This document shows, piece by piece, positions 24,298-36,956 of a stretch of DNA of 64,000 nt (positions are counted from its first letter, which is position 1; each line of letters opens with the position of its first letter). This stretch comes from Spirodela intermedia. Taxonomy: Eukaryota > Streptophyta > Magnoliopsida > Alismatales > Araceae. A program made the position numbers and the translations under genes. The stretch is from assembly GCA_902729315.2 (NCBI GenBank), contig LR746264.1, positions 7,409,878 through 7,473,877 on the forward strand, in the 5' to 3' direction. The notes below the pieces were generated by a model. It was given only the letters and a program-made list of their open reading frames with translations. It did not search any database and had not been told where the DNA came from.

Positions 24298-24585
24298 AGA
24301 CGAATCAAAGAGCAGGAATCGAAGTAAGCGGTCAACTCAACCGTCGGTATGAGGGTCAGTCTCCTACTGGCTTCCTTCCTACGTAATCCAGCGTTCGATC
24401 CTCCTTATATTCGCTTCATACCGACGGTTGAGTTGACCCCCTGCTTCGATTCCTGCTCTTTGTTCGTATTCAGGATTCACGGATTAAGTAGGAAGGAAGC
24501 CAGTAGGAGACTGATCCCCATACCGACGGTTGAGTTGACCGCCTGCTTCGATTCCTGCTCTTTGTTCGTATTCAGGATTCACGCT
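24298..24585. repeat. Foldback (long inverted repeat) element 2, with a partial extra arm
   Basis: The left arm (about 24298-24395) contains AAAGAGCAGGAATCGAAG, GGTCAACTCAACCGTCGGTA and CTCCTACTGGCTTCCTTCCT. It is the near-perfect reverse complement of about 24480-24575. Between them (about 24405-24480) lies a second partial copy of the right arm, starting TTCATACCGACGG and continuing through TCAGGATTCACG. No coding potential. It is similar in plan to the hairpin at 7.2-7.6 kb and shares CTGGCTTCCTTC with it, so the two are probably one MITE-like family. Confidence 0.8.
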
Positions 24586-27500
24586 GTCTTCTGGCCGATT
24601 GCTTGGACTTCTGGTCATTCTATCCTGTCGTTTCTTGACCTTCCGGTGTAGGTTGGCCTTCTGTCTTTTGACGATTGACTTCTCCACATAGGATCAGGCC
24701 CCCTTTCGACGTGGATGATAAGGAACTGAATATCATATCAGCTCCGAACAATTGCTGAAAATTTAGGCTTGTGTCTGCAGCCATATTTCAACCTGAGCCA
24801 TGAGAACTCAGGACAGTGGGGGAGGACGCGAAGGGAGAGAGAGGGACGAAAGGTAGGCAGGGAGGAGCCACTGGAAGGGAAACTCTGCTGCGCGGCGGCG
24901 GCCCCCCCCCCCCCCCTGTCTGCTTTCATGCTGTAAAATTTTCAGAGAAGTACTTTTCTTTATATATATATATAATTTGATGAAAATGGTCAGCAGAATG
25001 ATCCCCGCGTTTTTTCCATATTTAAATTTCATCCAACTACGCCCGCCGTTCGTTTTACGTCGACAACTGTTTGATAAGCAGGAGAAACTCCAGGAAACAG
25101 AAGGAAGCTGGGGCCTCGTTGCCATCAGCGTGTGAGACGGCGTCACCCGTGATGGAGCTTCTACCTTCTCTCTGCTTGAAGTTCGTGCCTAGCAATGGAA
25201 TCGCCTTTTCTGAGAACTTCAACTCTTTTCAGTCGGAATCAGACGGAACGACGGAGTCTATTCCTCTTTTGGCGCTGGCGAGTTGAGGCCTGAGTTGGCT
25301 TTCATGATCTCCATCCGTCTCCGCATAAGTCGTAGGTATACTGGCACTTCTACGGATTCCTCCTCTTGTTGCTGCTCTTCTTTCCGCACTGAATTCTTGA
25401 ACTCATCTTGCGACCGACAGGTTCTGAAATAGCCCATTCATTCGAGTAACCCATCGAGCTACCGTTCTCAGTTTTTTCCAGCCTCCTCGAGCACCCACTT
25501 TCGGTGGGACGGGCATTTTGTGTTCTCGGTCCTCGATGGTTGAGCGGGAGGTAGACAACGAGCCTTGCACACAGCCGTCGCCTAGCCATGATCTCAATGA
25601 GGAGAGTCGCTTAGACCTGTCTCAAGGAGGTAAGAACTCTCATTCTCAGGGGAAAATGAGTTTTCCTAAGCAATAATTCTAGACAGAGGAAGAGCAAACC
25701 TTCCAGACAGCAGAGAAAATTTGTTTGATTTGACCTAAAACAAGAAGTAGATCATTCGCATACGATAAAAGGTTTTGTTTGACGGTTTATGGTAGAATGG
25801 GTTTCCATCCTTCTTTATTTCTGTAGTCTGTTTTTCTTTGAGAGGTGACGGTTTTTCCGCTGAACCTAGAAACCAACTTTCACTCTCAACAGGTACAATT
25901 TTCTTTTGAGAATTTGTTAAGATTACCAGAGAACTATCTTATTAACTGTTTTCTGTATAATTAATCATCAACCCGTACACATTCAAATGCATTTCTTCTG
26001 AGATTCTTTCTTAAGTCGTCATGTTTTGACCTTGGACGGCAGATAAGATTTTCCATGGCCACCAATTTATTTCAACGTATAGTGCGTTCATAAGCTTACC
26101 CATTACCCAGTTGATGAAATAAAATCATCTTAAAATATTGAAATTCTCACTAAGTAAATCATCTAGACACCTTTGATTGACACTCATGCTTCAAACTTGA
26201 GAATATTTGAAGTGCCAGTTGCAAAATGTTTACTCTCACCGAGCAAAGGTTGTCACTCAAATAGTCCTCTCTGTGTCAACACCTAAATTCATGACGCCAA
26301 GGCCTACATGGAAAAAAGAGAGAGCCAATTATGCTGATGTCACTACTTACATGTAAAAGTTTGAAAATTTTGGAGAAATCTGATAAATAAATATAAAATT
26401 TTGGCACTGACAAATAGGAAATCAGCACTGAGAAAAACAAGGAATAAAGTATACAAGTGTCAGGAACCATAGATCAAGGTTGGGATGTATATTATATAGA
26501 TAATAGCGAACCTTTGAATAACGTTGGATTAAAATATTAAAACTTGAAATAATCAACAAAAGCGCAGCAAGAATCAAGTTATCAAGATTCAAGTGACGTG
26601 GTGAAGTTATATGACGCAAAGTTTCTTTTGAAACCTCCACTGTGTCTCAGTTATCTGCATACCATGGTAATGATATTCTTGTAAGTTTTCGTTATTCACT
26701 GTTCTCTCTTTCTGACCAAGCTTGTTGTTGTGCAAAACTTTTTCTTAATAAGAAAATGGCTAAATTTTCTCCTTAATAAAAGCTAGTTGATTATAGGTCA
26801 TGGATAGTTCATAAACTTTGTAAAAAAGCAACGAGAATCGGGTTTATGTTGATGTCACCATCTATTTTTTTTACTGCAAATTAGTTTCTATTCTGCTTTT
26901 GATTCTTCACTTCCATGTTATAGACGCTCTCCATTTAAGCCTTCATCTTTTGTTTCAGTATCTAAGTTTTATCATGCTGATCTATTCCTTTCAATTTTTA
27001 ATTTTTTTTTTCCTCCCCATTTCTTCTTCAGATACTAACATAATTTAGGTATTATCCCTTTATTTGTTATTGGTTGATATTTCTTAATTTCAATTTTTTG
27101 ATTATTTATTTGTCTTTTTTGTTCTTGCAGAATCTTCTTCTCTTGATACTCATTCCTTCGTTTTCTCAGTTTTCAGTTATCTTTTTTATATTTTTCTTGT
27201 GTTCACTTCCACGTTTTGTTATTTTTAGTTTCTATTTTATCCGTTTTAAAGCTGTATTTTTCTACAGTTTTAATCACCTCATTCTTTTGTTTATTTTTTG
27301 GGTTTTGTTTGATTATGACTTGATTTCATCTCGGATTTCATACCCGTCATCTACCATCTTTCATTCTTTCTTCCATTCTCAAAATTGCCCTTTTTATTTG
27401 GTTATTTTTTATTCTACATACGTTACAGTTGAGATTATTTGTATTTTTATTTTTTATACTATAAAGACGTTTTGAATTTACAATCCTCGAGTTTTAATAT

Positions 27501-28940
27501 GAAAATGTAGTGTCTTAACATCTAGGCAACGAAATCACATGCATAGGGTAATAACTAATTGGAAATGATTTTCTAAATTTTATAAGAAAGTAAAAACTTT
27601 GACGTGTACAAAATTGTGTTAGCGTTCTCATCTGTTAGAGAGGCCTACCTATACATTTTTGTGCCACATATGGCGTTAGAAGTTGACGCTAAATAAAGTC
27701 CACCGCAAGCCAGAAGCTTGCGGGCCAAAAAAATCTAAACTTGGGCAGGAACATATGAAAAACACAAGCCTAACACAGGCATGGGCAGTTGGGAATAGGC
27801 TGGCTGGATGAGGGCCTTGGCGTACAAGTGCAGTCGCCTAAGCAAAAAAAAACTTCTTTCTAACATCACGATTCACTTGTACTTCTGTAATCTTTCATCT
27901 GTTATTATCATTTTTTTTCCTTTTTTTCCTTTTTTTTTTTTAATTTTTAGTATTGGCATTGTTTCTTCATTTCCTCTCATTTATTGGTTCTATCTTCTTT
28001 TGTCACTCTTAATGTGTATTTCCTCGGTATGCCTCTTTGTTTAGTTCTCATACTTATACTTTGAGAACTATAATTCTTTTGTTTAGCTCTTTGGATCTTC
28101 TATAATTCTTTCGTTTCTTCCTTGTTTATTTCTTTATTCATTCATCTTTTCTTGCTTTCTGTTCCCCTTTTTCTTCTCTTTCTTTTCTTATATCTTTATA
28201 TTTTTCTTCTTCAAGATAAAGAGTGGTTCATAATGGCTTTCCTTACAATTCGTTTTGATTACTCGGAATGAAGTCAACTAAACTAGTTCATTTGTGTATT
28301 CTGCTTATTAAACGGCTTTCACTCGTTCATAAAGATGAGGTTTTGCTCGAGTATGTTTTCATAGATTCGAACTGGCGAAGTATCCAAGCTGTTTGTGTGT
28401 AAGTATTTGGCCAACCTTCTCTTGGTGTCTTGTGGTGAATCAGTTATGTGCTTTGTTTTATCCTCTTCAACCGTGAAATCAGTTTCTTCTCGTCGAAAAA
28501 TCTTATACTGTCATTGATCTGTATTTTAATTAATTTCCATGGTTCTAGCTTCTTATATTTCATTGCTCATCATCCCGACTATGTTCCTCATATGGTTCCA
28601 GGACGTGAAAAATAACAACTTGGAAGGGTGAAACCACACACAGCCAACCCCTGTTGTTATCACCGGGTTTGTTGACTGTAGATTGGAGAGTATTCTTAGT
28701 TCTATTAATCATAGTTGCTTGCCATTCTTACCTCGAAATGCACAGAATGATTCTTATATTTGGAATAAGAAAAATGAAATATACAAAATCTCCTAGATGA
28801 ACCTTGGCCCCACAGACCTTAGGCCTCTGTCCGCTATGGAAACTGATTATATTCCTGTGGGTTGACGAAGGTGAAGAGTTCGTCCCCTATGTGGATGAAC
28901 AGAGAGGATGTAGATATATTCTGCTCCTACCAGTCGCCCA
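24586..28940. other. Intergenic, largely AT-rich; no recognisable gene
   Basis: Contains a poly-C run (24902-24916) and a short (TA)n tract near 24961-24973. Minus-strand frames at 25350-25597 are open over GC-richer sequence but match nothing I can name. From 25.7 to 28.8 kb the DNA is AT-rich with T-runs and only phantom hydrophobic frames. Confidence 0.45.
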
Positions 28941-29891
28941 TCACTTCTGTTTCCTCATCCTTTTAGTCCCTCCGTTTGACTGGCCACCCGGTTCATAACT
29001 GTCGACAGGGTGGTACTTCAGAGATGCCAGCACCTCCTTCCTCTCATCAAGCTTTCTTTTATGGCTATTCTGTGAAAGAAACATGGGAGACTCTCTCAGG
29101 TGTCTCCCTCAAGCTCGAGCGAAGGTGATGAGCCGAAAGAGACTTACAAAAGCTTTACTGTATATCGCAATCTGTTGCCTGCAGAGTTTGAGCTCCATCT
29201 CCAGCCCACTCGCGCGGGAGTCAACAGGGACAGTGCACTGCTCGACGAGCTGCCTCTGGCTGCTGCGGACGACTTCAGGCTGCCACACATGGATGACCAC
29301 AGATGCTCGCCTGATAAAAAGTCAAAGAGTTCGACTATCTCTCTCTGGATCAGTGGAGGGAAAAACCCAGAGAACGCAGCGCACCTGACTCTGTCCAGGT
29401 TCCTCAACTCTGCACTCGCCGTCTTCAGCTTCTCCTGCTCCTTGCCAATCAGGGACCGGAGCTCCTCGAGCCTTCTAGAGTGCTCACCGATCTGGCTCTC
29501 TTCCTTCAGCACCGCCAATCTCCACGCGGCGAGCTTCCTCGCTCTGTGCCTCTCGAACCTGTCGTCATCTCCAGAGGAGATCCCCATGAGAGGCCGGCGG
29601 GGGGCCAAAGAAGGGTGGAAGAAGATGGGGCGAAGATCTGTACTTGGCCCTGTAGAGGGACTTGGAATCGGTGGAAGAAGAGCCGTCGGAAGAAGAGGGG
29701 CAAGATGGCCCGCCGCCGTCTTGGTGAAAATCGACGGCGAGAAGGGCGGACCAGAGGGCTCTGTCGCCGGACAAGCGGCGGAGGCGGCGGCAAGATATGG
29801 AGAGGCAGCAGAGCTCCCTGAAGCCCAGCACGGAGCACCGAACGCCCGCCTCCATTATTCGGTTCCATAGCTCGTCCGGAAGGTTTCCCAT
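28941..29891 (-). CDS. SKIP24: F-box protein, SKIP24-like, 237 aa, four exons
   Basis: An F-box subunit of an SCF ubiquitin ligase; the Arabidopsis relative SKIP24 was found as an ASK/SKP1 partner, and its substrate is unknown. Exons on the minus strand: 29891-29644, 29558-29385, 29310-29148 and 29069-28941, all with GT-AG introns (85, 74 and 78 bp) and frame kept throughout (714 bp). Residues 1-50 hold the F-box (MGNLPDELWNRIMEAG through LCCLSISCRRLRRLS, then ALW). A charged coiled-coil-like middle follows (FERHRARKLAAW, then LEELRSLIGKEQEKL). The family-typical block VWQPEVVRSSQRQLVEQ comes next, then LEMELKLCRQQI and near the end SLKYHPVDSY. The start is the ATG directly before NLPDELW. 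The frame extends upstream without similarity. It is transcribed divergently from the MYB gene about 650 bp away. Confidence 0.92.
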
Positions 29892-30441
29892 CCCCCTCTT
29901 CTTCTTCTTCTTCCACCCACTTCTCTTCCCCGTCCGGTTCCTCTGATCAATCAACCAGTTGACCGTGCTCAGGTCCCGCCGCCCGCCGTCTCGAGAAGAG
30001 GAACCCAACCCCGACGGCAGCCCCACCTCCTGTCCACCGCCGGCGGCGACGAACCTGCTACCGTCACACGTGCGGTACACAGCTGCTTCCTCAACAGGAG
30101 GCACAGTCTTAATGGGCCATGCCGACCCCGAAGCCCAGATTTTCGGTGAGCACTGTCAAACCGGATTAACAGGTTGACTTGTCTTGACCCACATTCAAGA
30201 CCTGATGGTCTACTGATCTCGACGTTTGGAGAAGACAACCAGTTCACGTGAACGCTAACCCCTAAGCGTCGAGATGGCAAGCAAGGGATAGCTTTCGTCA
30301 AACGTCACGGAACATGGCCAGACAAGGGCTGATTTCCTGATGGGGCCAAAGTTGACCGACAGAAGAGGGGAGGGGTCAGCGTGGTAGATGGTGGGTGGGA
30401 GATGACTACTCCCTCTTGTTTCGTTCACTCAAGTCGACTTG

Positions 30442-30448
30442 TATTTAA
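30442..30448 (+). promoter_or_regulatory. Possible TATA box of the MYB gene
   Basis: TATTTAA about 100 bp upstream of the MYB start codon, at a plausible distance for a plant core promoter. Inferred from position and sequence only. Confidence 0.45.
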
Positions 30449-30544
30449 GACATCAGATGCTCGACGAAAAGACACCCGCAGGGTGGAGGGTGGGGGAAGA
30501 GGAGGCGGGAGGAAGGAGCTGTCTTCAGTGGTAGATGAGGGGCC

Positions 30545-31805
30545 ATGGGAAGGCCTCCTTGCTGCGAGAAGGTCGGCGTCAAGAAAGGGCCGTGGACGCC
30601 GGAGGAGGACATCATCTTGGTCTCCTACATCCAGGAGCATGGGCCGGGCAATTGGAGGTCAGTGCCCACTAACGCCGGTGAGCTCCTCTACTCTTCCCTC
30701 CCTTTCTCTTCACTCAATGCTGTTCTGAGAATACATGGTCTATCTGCTCACTGTCGTATACTGATCCCTCATGAATCGCCGACGCGGCAGCAGGGTTGAT
30801 GAGATGCAGCAAGAGCTGTAGGCTGAGATGGACCAACTACCTGAGACCGGGGATCAAGCGGGGGAACTTCACCCCGCAGGAGGAAGGGCTTATAGTCCAG
30901 CTGCAAGGATTGCTCGGCAACAGGTGCGTTGATGAATTGTGAAACTATCATTTTTCGTTTTTTTCTTCTTTTCTGAACGGAGACCACCCGCCCAGAACGC
31001 CACCTCCATGAAAACTCAGAATTCACCTCAGAATTCACCTCAGAATTCACCTCAGAATTCACCTCAGAATTCAGCTCAGAATTCTGTCTGAGGGCAGGCT
31101 GAACTGATGGGTTTCATCGTATTTGATTCCCTCGTCATCTCCGTGTTCAGGTGGGCAGCCATCGCCTCATATCTCCCGCAGAGAACAGACAACGATATAA
31201 AGAACTACTGGAACACCCATCTCAAGAAGAAGATCAAGCGGCTGCAAGCAGCCTCTGGCCCAAGCTTGGCTGTCGATTCAACCGCGGATACTCACCCGGC
31301 GAGGTTAAACGATTCCGGTGGAGGAAAAATTACGAACTCGAATGGAAATCCCTTTCTCCCTAAGCCCGGCCACTGCTCGGCCACCTATGCCTCAAGCGCA
31401 GAGAACATCTCGAGACTCCTGGAAGGCTGGATCAGGCCCTCCCCAAAGGCCTCCGGCAAGCCCATGCATGAAGGGGAGTGCAATAGAAGCAGGAACCATG
31501 GCCCAGTGCCCCTCGGAGGGCTCCAAGGTGGAGAAGATCAGGGGAGCTGCAGCATCCTCTCCCAGGAGGACCTCGACTCGCTGCTCTCCATTGAAAACGT
31601 GGCCTGGGATGAGTCGTCCACCGACTATAGGCACTGTGGGGCTCATCGGGAGAATCTGGTTCAGGCTGAGATGAAGCAGAGACTAGAGAGCCAGCGGCCG
31701 CCCTTGTCTCTACTCGAGGGGTGGCTCCTGGACGAAACTTCTGTCCAGGAGGATGACCTAACGGACACGTCTCCGAGTGTTTGCATTAATGCGCGTTGTG
31801 ACTGA
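30545..31805 (+). CDS. R2R3-MYB transcription factor, MYB60/MYB30-type (subgroup 1), 305 aa
   Basis: A nuclear transcription factor. Exons are 30545-30677 (133 bp), 30794-30923 (130 bp) and 31151-31805, the classic plant R2R3-MYB exon sizes and phases, and the sum is in frame (918 bp). Exons 1 and 2 encode R2 ([17 protein letters not shown] through the GNWRSVP segment, [12 protein letters not shown]) and the start of R3; exon 3 completes it with [18 protein letters not shown] and [10 protein letters not shown]. Outside the DNA-binding domain are subgroup-1 motifs: [15 protein letters not shown] near the middle, [13 protein letters not shown], and close to the C terminus [12 protein letters not shown], the arrangement seen in guard-cell MYB60. 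Relatives act in stomatal, wax or stress responses; which role applies here is inference. Intron 2 contains a 12-bp minisatellite. Confidence 0.95.
31015..31085. repeat. 12-bp minisatellite in MYB intron 2
   Basis: About six units of CTCAGAATTCAC, nearly identical to each other, 66 bases before the exon 3 acceptor. Each unit contains an EcoRI-type GAATTC. Confidence 0.92.
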
Positions 31806-34800
31806 CGATCGTCAACCGAGCTCGTCAGTGCCCTAATCTATGTAACTGTGATTATTATTAGTATCATCACAAGTTTTATATTCTGGATTGGTTTTATTGA
31901 TGTTGATGGGAAACAGTGGAAGAGATCTTCGTTCACGAGGAAAAAAAATGATTTCTGAAGGTTTTCATTGTAACTCATGGAAATTGGAGAGCCCATGTGA
32001 GGGACAGGGTGGCGTCACGTAGATCCCGCACCAGGAAAGGATGGCTCTGCGTATGCCACCTCGGAGATCTCCTTTATATGACGAAGGGGGTCTTTCTCCG
32101 GCTGAAAGCAAGAAGATACGTGGTGGCCTTGGAGAGAGGAGCGATCATGTGAGTCTTTTGATGGCTATCATGCAGGACTTTAAAAGAGACCCGGGAGAGA
32201 AAGGCACGAGTATGGACGAGCGAGAAAGGAGAAGGGGCTGGCCATGGATCTCTGGTTGGGGGGTGAGACCCGTTCGAGAGAACCCTTGTGACTCTAGTTC
32301 GAAAGGGAGACTTAAAACACCCGAAGGTGGAAAGCGCGCGCGCGCGAGAGGGGGAGAGAGGAAAGCAGACGGTGCGCTCATTGAATGGGTGGGGACCAAG
32401 CGGAGAGGTTTCCTGTAGACGGGGAGACGGCGGGGGGACACTGCTCGGAATACATGGGCGGCATAAATAAACGTTCCATGAGAGAGAGCTCCGTCTTTTA
32501 TGACCGAAGATGAGGGGCGACTTCTGTTTTAGTAACCACAAATTTATTGGACAAAACTTGGATGGCGATTAAGATATTTACTCTCTAAATCAATTGCATG
32601 CTCTTCCATAGAACGCCCCGACAATCGACGGACATACGCCCAGACAATCTCCATAGAAACTAGCAACATGTTATAACTACTACATCAAGTAAAACCATGT
32701 TATAAATTTATCTCATGATATAGTGGATAAAGAGGTGCTTGCCTGCTCCCCCATTCATCTCTCACACTCTCACTCTCTCATCAAGGGGGTACCCTTCACG
32801 GTGCAGAACCAACATGAGACGCTTCCCTGGCATTTAGCAACCACGACTGCAGCCGCTGTCAGCGCAGTTCGGCCTTCGATTCAGGAAAACTGTCAGTTGG
32901 GATCAATAGATACCGGCGATTTAGCCAGTGAAACCTTCCTGGGTGCTCGACCAAAGCACGAGGTTGTCATTTGGGATTCCCATCTCAAAGAAATGGGTTG
33001 TCTTCCCGTTTCTCCTCCCCCTCTCCATTTATTAAATGCATCCGAATAAGCCCTAATGACGACTGCCCGTGTGTGACAGCTGCGTCTGGCTGGCCGCGTC
33101 TTGTTCTCACATGAAGCCTTCGGAGCTCGACTCGACCACCTCATCGATCTTAGATGAAGGTGGGCCATGGCTTACCGTGCGGGGCTCTCCTTGTCGACAT
33201 CAATCTTCAGCGTATGGTTACGTCCCAGTGACAAGAACCAGCCGGTGGGCTCGAAGAGAAAAAGACAAGGAAATGCATTCATCCTTGCCCATATACAAAT
33301 GGGCGGAGGTTCCATGGCATAAGTAAGCTCGGTCTGGACCTTCAATCATGGCTACGAAGGAAAATAGACGCAGCCCGATCTATATTTGGATGGAGTCCAG
33401 ACTTACAAACTCCAGCCTGGAAGCCAAAAGCCCTACTGTGTTGACGCAGAACCATTAGCATTGGTGGTGCAACACCCCCCCAAGCCACACATATGCGCAC
33501 AAACACACGCAACAAGGGCAGGGTTAGACGTGGCCTCGCGTTGGGATTGGTATGGCGTTTATCTGATCCATTGTCCCTCCAAAAGGATGTTTTTCAGTGC
33601 ATTTATGATGTACGGTACTAAGGAGAGAACTAGGAACGAACTATTCTGTGAGAACAGCAATACTGCACAGAACCACTGTGAAATTCTTCTTGATATTCTT
33701 TTATTTCGTCACTTTGTTCTTCCCTTGGGTAGTGCTTTAAGAAGAGAAACTTACAATGCTCCCATTCTGCGAGTAACATGACACGCTGTCCTCTATTTGA
33801 GAAAATCTGTATTTGATTGCGATCTTTAGGAAATAGTGGATCATTCATGGTGAGGAGACACTAATTCGGCTCTTTTTCTCAACTTGAGGTGGACCCATGA
33901 CTTGAATGAGTCCCATTTCGAGGAACAGGGAATGGCAGGGTGTCATCGTGCATTTAATGAGTACCGTTTAGAATTTGTGAATGATATTAATCTAGTATTG
34001 GGATGACCCCCTATGCATTATTCACACCCAACCTTATCATCTCCAAGAAATAAAATTTGATATTTAGAAATAATTATTCAAACGCCAAAACATTAAGGAG
34101 GTTTGTCAAGATGCTAAGTCTCAAATTTGGCGTTTTTGTCATTTGTTTATTTTAACAGATAAAATGAAATACGTTCAGTGTATTTCACCATCAAAGTTTT
34201 CCTTAACTTAAAAATGGTCTGCATTGCCAACCCCACCCATCAGCACACAATTCCAAATTTCTCCAATCTGTCAAAGTGTCCTAAAATATCTTCAAACTCA
34301 ACAAAAAGTATATAGATAACTACTCTCCATAACCTTTGGGACTTAACAAGTTTCTTCAAGATACCATCAATTATGTGACTATTGTGGTATCATGATCAGT
34401 AATTATCTCTAGTTACTTTGATATTTTCCAGGCTTTGATCATTGTCTTTGTTACAATGATCTGGCAAATTGAAGAAAATAAAAAAGATTCTCAATATTTG
34501 TATAAAAACTGATCACCATTTTAGTAAGTAAACTGATACAAGTTAGGTCAGTTTATCGTTTTATCATTTGTAGAAACTTTAACTAAAATATTTTGAAATA
34601 TATAATTAAATTAGATTTTAGTTTTCCTTGGTGGAAATGAGAATATTGAATGTATGGATCTATTAAATAGTTAATTTGGAAAGGGTAGCCAAACACTGAT
34701 GTTGAATATGTTTTATCATTATTGATTACATTGTGGACTTTTGGTGTCTAGATTTGCTTATAGAATAAACATATTTTGTAGAAACATAGTCTATAAAGAG

Positions 34801-36465
34801 ACTTATTCTTCTCCCTATTGCTATATTGGGCATTTTTCTACATTATTTAGGAAACTTTATTGTTTAACTTTGCCATGATACCAGCTAAATGGGTTTACAT
34901 CATTACAAGTGTTACTCAAGAGTAAACTTTTTTGTAGTGAAAACTGAAAATGAAATTTGCAAAAAATATAACTAAATTGAGAAATCAGAAAAATTGAATG
35001 GGTTACTTAAACATTGAGAGAATTTTGCATACTTTGTGAGTTCAAAGTCTTAATATCTTTTAAATTATATATTTTTTTGAATCCTTAAAATTATTTGTTG
35101 CAAAAGTGAATGGACTAACTGGAATAGATCTAAGAAAACAATTACGTTGAATAAAAAAATATAGTACAAAATAAGTGGTATACACAACACAAAAGATAAA
35201 AGCATTTTTTTTTCTAGCTAGGTCAAATCTTTAATAGATTTCACTCTCCATGCTTCCTACTGGCCATTTTTAGTAGATTTTTTTCAAACCTACACGAGGT
35301 AACCTTCTCAAGGTACCAATCAAACACTTTACAATTGAGTTTAGTTTCAAAGCTTTCACTAAACTTTTCAAGCCTCTCTTGTTAAAAATATTACACATCA
35401 TAAATTGAACACCTAAAAGTACTCTAGTATAGTTGAGGAAGAAGCTTCAACAAGCTTAGATCACTTACATAAGGTTGAATATTCATTGAAGGTCTGCACT
35501 TGAAGGGTTCTTATCTTTACAATTTAAAACTTTCAATTTTTTTCCTTCTTTTAATTTTTTTGTATTTGTGATTATGCGAATATCAGTTCATTATACATCT
35601 AACAACAAATAAATAATGTGTAGCTTTTAAAACTTTCCATTGAAGGAAAAATAACATTTTCTAAACTTAGGTGTTAATTTTTCAATCAATTTTCTAAAAT
35701 TGTGTCAACCTTCCTTATCATGTACTGACCCTCACATGCCCTTTTGTAGTCAATTGCAAGTGTTGATACATATGTTTCGGTCAGTGTTACCCATGGAAAT
35801 TATTACTATCACTTTTGTTTTGGTATGTGCTTGTTTATGATGATTATTGTTGACAATCTAATTTTGGTCAATGTCAATTAGTAGAAAATATTGTTGGCAC
35901 TTCTATTTTATTTAATATAAGGTCAAGAAAAAACATTCAGTATTTAACACTGAGAGTTTACCCATACCTCTCAAGTGTCAATCCATGTGTAACTCATTTT
36001 TAATCTTATGTATTAAGATCAACCCTTTCCTTGTAGGTCTAAATCTTCAAATATTTTCTTTAGGCAACATGAATGTTGACACTTCTAACTGTAGACATAT
36101 TTGGAACACTTGAAAATGGAACCTACACTTGCTTTTGTTGGTGTATTATATATCATCTTGCGAGTCTCAATACTTCAAACATAAAACAATATTTTCTTTA
36201 CATGATTGATCATATATATTAATTCCTCAATGTAAAGCCTTATAGAATTACAACGTGATTTCAACAAAATAACCCCTCCAACATACAATCAATCATTTTT
36301 AGCTCATAAAATTAAATATTAATAGGATTTCAACATAGCTTAAAAAACCCAAAAAATATTTTATTATGGTTAGCTTCTCAACCTTTCTTATTTGAAATTT
36401 CAACAAGAGAGCTGTTACAACTTTCAAGGTCTTAACCCTCCCAAGTTTAAGTTCTTCAATCTAAT
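31806..36465. other. MYB 3' flank and AT-rich intergenic DNA
   Basis: 31.8-33.9 kb is mixed composition with short unrecognised frames (32041-32418, 32723-33049, 33386-33781). 33.9-36.4 kb is strongly AT-rich without coding potential. I could not recognise a repeat family here. Confidence 0.5.
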
Positions 36466-36470
36466 GATTG

Positions 36471-36908
36471 TGTTACGCCCCAATCCATGTAACTTATTAC
36501 CAAAAGGGGTAACGTCGTGGAATTGAACATCTTAAGAGAGAGAATGACTTAGGAAAGCTTAGTTCGTTAAAATGATTGCTAGGAAAGGGAAATGTGAGCG
36601 GCAGTCTCTAGTCATCGTATTGAAAGTGTGGGTTCTCTATGTAGACTTTTCCACCCTTTTACCTTGTTCTTTTTCTTATTCCCTTGTTTTTCGTCCCATT
36701 TTCTCCCTCGATTTCAGTCATCTCTATGAGTGGGGGAATCTATCAAGAGTGAGAGTCTCTTGTTAATCCTCCTAAAAGATTGTCAATATTGTAAGTGTAG
36801 GTTCTCTACTTAGACTGTTCCACCCTTTTACCCAGTTCTTTTCCTTGTTCTCTTGTGTTCCCTCCATCTTTCCCCTTGATTCTAGTTACCATTGGAGGTT
36901 CCCTATCA
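36471..36908 (+). repeat. 5' LTR of the gag-only element
   Basis: 438 bp, TG...CA. It contains an internal tandem duplication of about 180 bp: the GTGGGTTCTCTATGTAGAC and TTTTCCACCC block (36628 on) recurs at 36796 as GTAGGTTCTCTACTTAGAC and TGTTCCACCC. The 3' LTR has a single copy. Confidence 0.85.
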
Positions 36909-36956
36909 TATTGATATCAGAGCGAATGACCTTGTAACTTATGTCATTGAAGACGA

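Noticed and set aside
25350-25597. Overlapping minus-strand frames in a GC-richer patch, considered as a RIN4-like or unknown gene
   Set aside because: No RIN4 NOI motif is present, and no exon chain or family similarity could be assembled.
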